The position numbers and the translations under genes are program-made. The notes beneath the pieces are model-generated. The model had not been told where the DNA came from, made no database searches, and saw only the letters and a program-made list of their open reading frames with translations. A DNA stretch of 64,000 nt from Kocuria sp. (GTDB lineage: Bacteria; Actinomycetota; Actinomycetes; Actinomycetales; Micrococcaceae): positions 144,546-208,545 of the forward strand of contig NZ_JAUMTZ010000001.1 of NCBI RefSeq assembly GCF_030530945.1, written 5' to 3'. Shown piece by piece: positions 58,863 through 64,000 of the stretch (position 1 is its first letter; every line of letters begins with the position of its first letter).

Positions 58863-60977
58863 TCACACCTCCGGCGTGGGCCACTGCTTGGCCACCAGGG
58901 TCAGGACGTCGTAGGTGGCCACGATCTCGTCCTTCTGGTTGGTCAGCCGGGCGTCCCACGCGACCTCGCCGTACTCGTCCGTGACGCGCGGGGTGATCTT
59001 CTTGGCGGTCAGGGTCACGCGGATGGCGTCGTCGTACGTCACCGGGGTGATGAAGCGCAGGTTCTCCAGCCCGTAGTTGGCGAGCACCGGTCCCGGGGCG
59101 GGCTCCACGAACAGCCCGGCGGCCCAGGAGACCAGCAGGTAGCCGTGGGCCACGCGGCGCGGGAAGAACGGGTTGGCCGTGGCGGCCTCCTCGTCCGTGT
59201 GGGCGTAGAACGTGTCCCCGGTCTTCTCCGCGAACTCCAGGATGTCCTCTAGGCTCACGGTGCGCAGGTCGGAGACGAACTGGTCCCCGATCCGCAGGGT
59301 TTCCAGGGACTTGCGGAAGGGGTGCTCACCGGTGCCGTTCTCGACGTCCTCGCGGGTCACGGTGTTGGCGGCCGCGCCCCAGTGCCACTGCCCGGTGATC
59401 CCGGTCAGCAGGTCCGGGGAGCCCTGCACGGCGGTGCGCTGCATGTAGTGCTTCACGGCGCGCACACCACCCAGCTCCTCGCCACCGCCGGCGCGGCCGG
59501 GTCCGCCGTGCACCAGGTGCGGCACGGGGGAGCCGTGGCCGGTGGTGGTCTTGGCGTCGTCGCGGTCCAGGAAGAGCACGCGACCGTGGTGGGCGCCGAT
59601 CCCGGAGAGGAACTGCGCCGCGAGCTCGGGGGAGTGGGTGCACACGGTGGCCACCAGGGAGCCCCCGCCCAGTGCGGCGATCTCCACCGCGTCCGCCACG
59701 TCACCCGAGTAGCCGAGCACGGAGGTGACGGGGCCGAACGCCTCGACCTCGTGGGCGGCGGGGGTGCGGGCGTCGTCGAAGGAGAGAACCGTGACCGGGA
59801 AGAACGCTCCGTCCTGGGGCACGGACGAGAGCTCCTCGGGCCCGCCGAGCTCCACGGAGGCGCCGGCGTCGATCAGGGCGCGCACGGAGCGCAGCACCTC
59901 GTAGTACTGGTCCTCGGATGCGAGCGGGCCCACGGTGGTGGCGGCGTCGCGGGGGTCCCCCACGACGGCGCGGGCGGTCACGCGCTCCTTGATCGCCTCC
60001 ACCACGGCCCCGCGCATCGGCTGGGGCACGATCACACGGCGGATCGCGGTGCACTTCTGTCCGGCCTTGGCGGTGATCTCCAGGACCACGGACTTCACGA
60101 ACGCCTCGAACTCGGGGGAGTCCTCGGTGACGTCCGGGGCCATGATCGCGGCGTTGAGGGAGTCCGTCTCCGCTGTGAAGCGCACGCCCCTCTCCTGCAC
60201 GTTGGAGTGCGCCCGCAGGGACCGTGCGGTGGCCGCGGAGCCGGTGAACGCCACGTGGTCGCGGGCGTCCAGGTGGTCCAGCAGGTCACGGGCGGAGCCG
60301 GAGATCAGCTGCAGGGATCCCTCGGGCAGCAGCCCGGAGTCCAGCATGAGCCGCACGCACGCCTCGGTCACGTACCCGGTGGGGGTGGCGGGCTTCACGA
60401 TGGTGGGCACCCCGGCGATGAACGCGGGCGCGAACTTCTCCAGCATGCCCCAGACGGGGAAGTTGAAGGCGTTGATCTGCACGGCCACGCCCGGCAGCCG
60501 CGTGTAGACGTGCTCGCCCAGGAACGAGCCGTCCCGCGAGAGCTGCTCCACGGGGCCGTCCACGATCACATTGGCGTTGGGCAGCTCGCGGCGGCCCTTG
60601 GAGGAGAACGTGAACAGCGTGCCGATGCCGCCGTCCACGTCGATCAGGTGGTCCTTCGCCGTGGAGCCGGTCGAGTAGGAGAGCTCGTACAGCTCCTCCT
60701 TGTGCTCCCCCAGGTACTGGGCGAGCTGCTTGAGGATGAGTGCGCGGTCGTGGATGCGCAGGGTCCCCAGGGACGCCTGTCCCACGGTGCGCGCGTGCTC
60801 CACGGCGCCGGCGGTGTCGATCCCGTCCGTGCTCACGCGGGCCACGAGCTCCCCGGTGGTGGCGTCGCGCACGTCCGCCACCTTCTGCGGGTCTTCCGGG
60901 CGCCACCACTGCCCCTGCACGAAGCTGGGCAGGATCTGCGGCTGCTGGGTTTCGGGTGCCTGGTTCTGGGTGCTCAC
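58863..60977 (-). CDS. paaZ: Bifunctional oxepin-CoA hydrolase / semialdehyde dehydrogenase
   Basis: 704 aa fusion. The N-terminal ~530 residues are an aldehyde dehydrogenase: INAFNFPVWGMLEKFAPAF, FTGSAATARSL, the catalytic Cys in AKAGQKCTAIRRV, and EVEAFGPVTSVLGY. The C-terminal ~150 residues are a MaoC-like hotdog hydratase (FYAHTDEEAATANPFFPRRVAHGYLLVSWAAGLF). It opens the oxepin ring and oxidises the resulting semialdehyde. GGAGG lies seven bases before the GTG start, and a PaaR-type operator is 34 bases upstream. Confidence 0.95.
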   Translation of the reverse strand: MSTQNQAPETQQPQILPSFVQGQWWRPEDPQKVADVRDATTGELVARVSTDGIDTAGAVEHARTVGQASLGTLRIHDRALILKQLAQYLGEHKEELYELSYSTGSTAKDHLIDVDGGIGTLFTFSSKGRRELPNANVIVDGPVEQLSRDGSFLGEHVYTRLPGVAVQINAFNFPVWGMLEKFAPAFIAGVPTIVKPATPTGYVTEACVRLMLDSGLLPEGSLQLISGSARDLLDHLDARDHVAFTGSAATARSLRAHSNVQERGVRFTAETDSLNAAIMAPDVTEDSPEFEAFVKSVVLEITAKAGQKCTAIRRVIVPQPMRGAVVEAIKERVTARAVVGDPRDAATTVGPLASEDQYYEVLRSVRALIDAGASVELGGPEELSSVPQDGAFFPVTVLSFDDARTPAAHEVEAFGPVTSVLGYSGDVADAVEIAALGGGSLVATVCTHSPELAAQFLSGIGAHHGRVLFLDRDDAKTTTGHGSPVPHLVHGGPGRAGGGEELGGVRAVKHYMQRTAVQGSPDLLTGITGQWHWGAAANTVTREDVENGTGEHPFRKSLETLRIGDQFVSDLRTVSLEDILEFAEKTGDTFYAHTDEEAATANPFFPRRVAHGYLLVSWAAGLFVEPAPGPVLANYGLENLRFITPVTYDDAIRVTLTAKKITPRVTDEYGEVAWDARLTNQKDEIVATYDVLTLVAKQWPTPEV

Positions 60978-61010
60978 GCGGGGTCCTCCGGACGGTCGCG
61001 GCCTCAGGCC

Positions 61011-61026
61011 GAACGATCGGTCAGTA
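61011..61026. promoter_or_regulatory. PaaR-type operator at the paaZ promoter
   Basis: GAACGATCGGTCAGTA, the exact reverse complement of TACTGACCGATCGTTC seen before paaI. It lies 34 bases upstream of the paaZ start codon on the minus strand. Confidence 0.75.
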
Positions 61027-61090
61027 TTCAGGCCAGGATAACCTAGGTCACACAGAGGCACCATGGTCACCATGAGGGCCGCGCGGCGCC

Positions 61091-61138
61091 CGACGCCGCC
61101 CGGTCGACTTCCCAGGGAAGCGCACCCGGGCGGCGTCG
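61091..61138. repeat. GACGACGCCGC-family inverted repeat upstream of the thioesterase gene
   Basis: CGACGCCGCCCGG (61091-61103) and CCGGGCGGCGTCG (61126-61138) are perfect 13 bp arms with a 22-base spacer. The element lies in the 236-base gap between divergent paaZ and the thioesterase gene. Confidence 0.75.
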
Positions 61139-61213
61139 CCCGCCCACCCCCGGTGCGGAGCCCCCTGGAGAAGTGCCCGTGGCACGGCAGAGACCCGGAA
61201 CGAAGGAGCAGAC

Positions 61214-61675
61214 ATGCACGAGGACCCGACCCCCGCGGACACGCGCGCGGAGAACGAGCACCCGGCGAAGACGTTCGATCCCTGGAGCATCGAGCTCGGG
61301 GAGCTGGACCGCAAGATGGGCGTGGAGGTGGAGGAGCAGTCGGCTGAGCGGATCGTGGCCACCATGCCCGTGGAGGGCAACCGGCAGTCCCTCGGGCTGC
61401 TGCACGGCGGGGCGTCCGTGGCGCTGGGGGAGATGCTGGGGTCGTGGGCCGCGGTGATCCACGGCTCCACCATGGGCAAGGTGGCCGTGGGCACGGACAT
61501 CAACGCCACCCACCACGCCTCCGCCACGAGCGGCAGGGTCCGCGGGGTGGCCACCGCCATCCGTCTGGGCCGCACGATGACCAGCCACGAGGTGGTCATC
61601 ACCCACATCGACACCGGGCGTCGGCTGTGCACGGTGCGGATCACCAACTACCTGAAGGACGCCCCGAGCGCGTGA
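61214..61675 (+). CDS. Hotdog-fold acyl-CoA thioesterase
   Basis: 153 aa. The YdiI/PaaI-type active site is RQSLGLLHGGASVALGEMLGSWAAV, with the catalytic Glu, followed by GTDINATHHASATSGRVRGVATAI. It hydrolyses an aromatic or short acyl-CoA. Together with paaI this is the second thioesterase in the paa region; the motif GLLHGG..ALGE fits 4-hydroxybenzoyl- or dihydroxynaphthoyl-CoA type enzymes, so menaquinone synthesis is an alternative role. AAGGAG precedes the ATG. Confidence 0.85.
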   Translation: MHEDPTPADTRAENEHPAKTFDPWSIELGELDRKMGVEVEEQSAERIVATMPVEGNRQSLGLLHGGASVALGEMLGSWAAVIHGSTMGKVAVGTDINATHHASATSGRVRGVATAIRLGRTMTSHEVVITHIDTGRRLCTVRITNYLKDAPSA

Positions 61676-61711
61676 GGTGACGAACGCGCCCGGGGCGGTT
61701 CCCGGAGGACG

Positions 61712-62578
61712 TCAGGAGTAGTCGTAGAAGCCCTTCCCGGACTTCTTGCCCAGCTCCCCACGCTCCACCATGTCCCGCATGAGCTGCGGGGGCGCGAAGC
61801 GGGGGCCGAGCTCCTTCTCCAGGTACTCCGCGATCCCCAGGCGCACGTCCAGGCCCACCAGGTCCGTGAGGGCGAGCGGGCCCACCGGGTGCTTGTATCC
61901 GAGGACCATGGCGTTGTCGATGTCCTCGGCAGACGCCACGCCCTCCTGGACCATGCGGATGGCCTCCAGCCCCAGCGCCACTCCCAGCCGGGAGGAGGCG
62001 AAACCGGGGGCGTCCTTCACGGTCACCGGGGTCTTGCCGATCCCGGCGACCCACTGCTGCGTGAGGTCCCGCAGCTGCTGGCTGGTCCGCTCACCCATCA
62101 CGATCTCCACGAGCTTGGACGCGGGGACCGGGTTGAAGAAGTGCAGCCCGCAGAAGCGCTCGGGCCGCTGCAGCTCGGCGGCCAGGCCGTCGATGGACAG
62201 GGAGGAGGTGTTCGAGGCCAGCCAGGCATCCGCGCGGAGGTTGGCCTCCACGTTCTGCAGGGACGAGACCTTCAGGTCCCAGATCTCCGGAACGGCCTCG
62301 ACCACCAGGTCGCACTCCGCGAAGTCCGCGTAGTCCACGCTCACGGCGAAGTTCTCGGTCCACACGTCCAGGTTGCCGTCGATCTTCCCGCGCTCCAGGG
62401 ACGCGGCGAGGTCCGACTCCACGCGCTCCTTCGCGGCCTCCGCGGCCTGGGCGTCCACCTCCACCACGGTCACGTGCGCGCCGGCGATCAGGAACGCGTG
62501 GGCGATCCCCGCTCCCATGCGTCCGCCGCCCAGCACCCCCACGGTTCCGGGAACGGCTGCTGCGGTGCTCTCGCTCAT
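61712..62578 (-). CDS. paaH: 3-hydroxyacyl-CoA dehydrogenase
   Basis: 288 aa. NAD-dependent oxidation of a 3-hydroxyacyl-CoA (3-hydroxyadipyl-CoA in this pathway). It has the Rossmann motif VGVLGGGRMGAGIAHAFL, VVEAVPE, ASNTSSLSI, the catalytic His in RFCGLHFFNPVPASKLVEIV, KDAPGFASSRLG and YKHPVGPLALTDLVGLD. The ATG overlaps the paaF stop by four bases. Last gene of a paaJ-F-H order. Confidence 0.92.
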   Translation of the reverse strand: MSESTAAAVPGTVGVLGGGRMGAGIAHAFLIAGAHVTVVEVDAQAAEAAKERVESDLAASLERGKIDGNLDVWTENFAVSVDYADFAECDLVVEAVPEIWDLKVSSLQNVEANLRADAWLASNTSSLSIDGLAAELQRPERFCGLHFFNPVPASKLVEIVMGERTSQQLRDLTQQWVAGIGKTPVTVKDAPGFASSRLGVALGLEAIRMVQEGVASAEDIDNAMVLGYKHPVGPLALTDLVGLDVRLGIAEYLEKELGPRFAPPQLMRDMVERGELGKKSGKGFYDYS

Positions 62579-63495
62579 CTCTTCATCTCCTTCTTGCGGT
62601 CCAGGAATGCTTGCATGCGGTCGAACTTGGCCTGCGACTCGAACAGGACGGCCTGCGCGAGCTCGTCCACGTGCGGGTGGGCCTCGCGCGGCATGGCGAA
62701 CACGCGCTTGCTCACGCGCACCGCCAGCGGGTCCTGCGCGGCGATGCGGTCCGCGAGGGCGTCAGCCGCCGCGAGCAGGGCGTCCGGCTCGTGGATCTCG
62801 GTGATGAGCCGCGCCTCCAGGGCCTCCTCCGCGGACAGGATGCGTCCCGCCATGAGGATGTCCTTCGCCAGGGCCTCCCCGGCGAGCTCCCTGAGCCGCC
62901 ACAGTGCCCCGGCCGCGGCGATGATCCCCAGTCCGGTCTCCGGCTGCCCCACCTTCACGCGGGGTGTGCCGATCCGGAAGTCCGCGGCCCACGCGAGCTC
63001 CGCGCCGCCTCCCAGGGCGTAGCCGTCCAGGGCCGCGATCACCGGCATGGGCAGCTTGGCGATCCGGTCGAAGACCTGCGAGTTCACCCCGCGCAGCGCG
63101 TCCTCACGACGCCGCTCGCGCAGCTGGGCGATGTCCGCGCCCGAGGCGAAGATCCCCTTGCCGTTGACCCGCGTGCCGCTCAGCACCAGAATCTTGGGCT
63201 CGCGCTCCAGGTGCCCGCACACGGTGTGCAGCTCGTCCACCATGACCTGGTCGATCGCGTTGCGCACCTCCGGGCGGTCCAGGGCCACGTGCAGCCGGTC
63301 CGGGCGCTCGCCCACGCGCAGCGCCTCGAAGTCCGAGGCCCACGAGGGAGTCCGGTCCGTGCCGGCCGCCGGTGCGGGGTCACCGGCGGAGGGTCCGCCC
63401 GCAGCGGTCCCGTCCACCGGGGTCGACGCCGCGGAGGGGCCGTCCGCGCGCGGGTTGCGGGCGGCGTCGTCGTGGGGGGCGTTCGCGTCCGTCAC
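62575..63495 (-). CDS. paaF: Enoyl-CoA hydratase with long N-terminal extension
   Basis: 306 aa. From about residue 55 it is a crotonase: RPDRLHVALDRPEVRNAID, FASGADIAQL, LDGYALGGGAELAWAADFRIG and QPETGLGIIAAAGAL. It likely hydrates 2,3-dehydroadipyl-CoA. The catalytic Glu after QPE is present. The first ~50 residues are an Ala/Pro/Gly/Asp-rich tail (NAPHDDAARNPRADGPSAAS) encoded around GCGGCGTCGTCGTG at 63459. Family members usually lack this. It overlaps paaH by four bases and follows the thiolase gene by seven. Confidence 0.85.
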   Translation of the reverse strand: MTDANAPHDDAARNPRADGPSAASTPVDGTAAGGPSAGDPAPAAGTDRTPSWASDFEALRVGERPDRLHVALDRPEVRNAIDQVMVDELHTVCGHLEREPKILVLSGTRVNGKGIFASGADIAQLRERRREDALRGVNSQVFDRIAKLPMPVIAALDGYALGGGAELAWAADFRIGTPRVKVGQPETGLGIIAAAGALWRLRELAGEALAKDILMAGRILSAEEALEARLITEIHEPDALLAAADALADRIAAQDPLAVRVSKRVFAMPREAHPHVDELAQAVLFESQAKFDRMQAFLDRKKEMKR

Positions 63496-63502
63496 GGCCG
63501 GA

Positions 63503-64000
63503 TCACACCCGCTCGATCAGCATGGCGGCACCCTGGCCCACGCCGATGCACATGGTGGCGAGGCCCTTGCCGGTCCGCTCGCGCTCCATGCGCCCCATGA
63601 GCGTGATGACGATGCGCGAGCCCGAGGAGCCCAGCGGGTGGCCCAGGGCGATGGCGCCGCCGTCACGGTTCACGATCTCGGCGTCCAGGCCCAGGCGGCG
63701 GATGGAGCCGAGGGACTGGGTGGCGAAGGCCTCGTTGATCTCCACGGAGCCGAGGTCCCCCACGGTCCACCCGGCGCGCTCGAGGACCTTCTCCGAGGCG
63801 GGAACCGGGCCCAGGCCCATGATCTCGGGGGCGAGTCCCGCGGAGGCGCCGTCCACCACGCGGGCGCGGGCGTTGAGACCGTACCTGGTCACGGCGCGCT
63901 CGCTGGCCACGATCACGGCCGAGGCGCCGTCGTTGAGCGAGGACGAGTTGCCCGCGGTGACCACGGAGCCGCCCTTGACCACGGGCCGCAGCTTGGCGAG
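63503..64000 (-). CDS. paaJ: Thiolase, 3-oxoadipyl-CoA type (5' end outside window)
   Basis: The C-terminal 165 residues or so are inside the window; the frame stays open to the window edge. It has GGSVVTAGNSSSLNDGASAVIV, VEINEAFA, the catalytic His in NRDGGAIALGHPLGSSGSRI and the second Cys in MCIGVGQGAAMLIE. It cleaves 3-oxoadipyl-CoA to succinyl-CoA and acetyl-CoA, completing phenylacetate breakdown. It is followed by paaF after seven bases in the same direction. Confidence 0.92.
   Translation of the reverse strand, partial: LAKLRPVVKGGSVVTAGNSSSLNDGASAVIVASERAVTRYGLNARARVVDGASAGLAPEIMGLGPVPASEKVLERAGWTVGDLGSVEINEAFATQSLGSIRRLGLDAEIVNRDGGAIALGHPLGSSGSRIVITLMGRMERERTGKGLATMCIGVGQGAAMLIERV

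Overview
The window is a very GC-rich stretch of chromosome from an actinobacterium, most likely a Micrococcaceae member close to Kocuria. The support is indirect: strong G/C third-position bias, many GTG starts, frequent leaderless genes, and actinobacterial families such as DUF3151 beside class II aldolase, a ModB-ModC fusion and an S8-protease/SLH fusion. I see no rRNA, tRNA, CRISPR array, insertion sequence or prophage. This is core and accessory metabolism rather than an island.

Layout. 1-2.3 kb: a DUF559-type nuclease-fold protein bracketed by two inverted copies of a ~60 bp repeat, then an unknown protein coupled to exonuclease III. 3.2-4.5 kb: cardiolipin synthase-like gene. 4.6-6.9 kb: a flavin monooxygenase plus a short-chain dehydrogenase behind a clear TPP riboswitch. 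7-10 kb: a PadR regulator with a Gly/Phe-rich tail, two tiny membrane proteins and nhaA. 10-15 kb: nadE, an enoyl-CoA hydratase and a molybdate operon (HTH-TOBE, modA, modBC). 15-20 kb: ABC exporter, ABM monooxygenase, ArsP-like permease, small unknowns. 19.9-26.2 kb: luciferase-like oxidoreductase, acyl-CoA synthetase, SDR, quinone-oxidoreductase-like protein, EamA exporter. 26.5-33 kb: CPBP protease, agmatine deiminase family, tdk, pyrE, SPOUT methylase, LysR, diaminopropionate ammonia-lyase-like gene. 33-45 kb: secreted lipase, fba, DUF3151, amino-acid permease, pyruvyltransferase, large secreted S8/SLH protease, purA. 45-50 kb: second permease, two DUF202 proteins, M13 peptidase, a multi-pass membrane protein. 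50.7-64 kb: a phenylacetate degradation region (paaG, E, D, C, B, A; paaI, K, R; paaZ; thioesterase; paaH, F, J), with a shared TetR-type operator at three promoters.

The paa genes form one pathway. PaaK activates phenylacetate to its CoA ester, PaaABCDE epoxidises the ring, PaaG isomerises to the oxepin, PaaZ opens the ring, and PaaF/H/J carry out beta-oxidation.

The most unusual content is in short DNA. (1) A dispersed family of inverted repeats with core GACGACGCCGC / GCGGCGTCGTC sits between genes and also in frame inside proteins, always in linkers or tails where it looks inserted. (2) An independent ~60 bp repeat family carrying TGCTCCGTT is present in four intergenic copies, two of them flanking the DUF559 gene. 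(3) A TPP riboswitch sits in front of genes with no known thiamine role. (4) Perfect or near-perfect CRP/GlxR-type operators lie close to the start codons of the secreted lipase and the secreted protease. (5) A run of genes have a -10 hexamer exactly six bases from the start codon, indicating leaderless transcripts. These gave several start-codon choices below.
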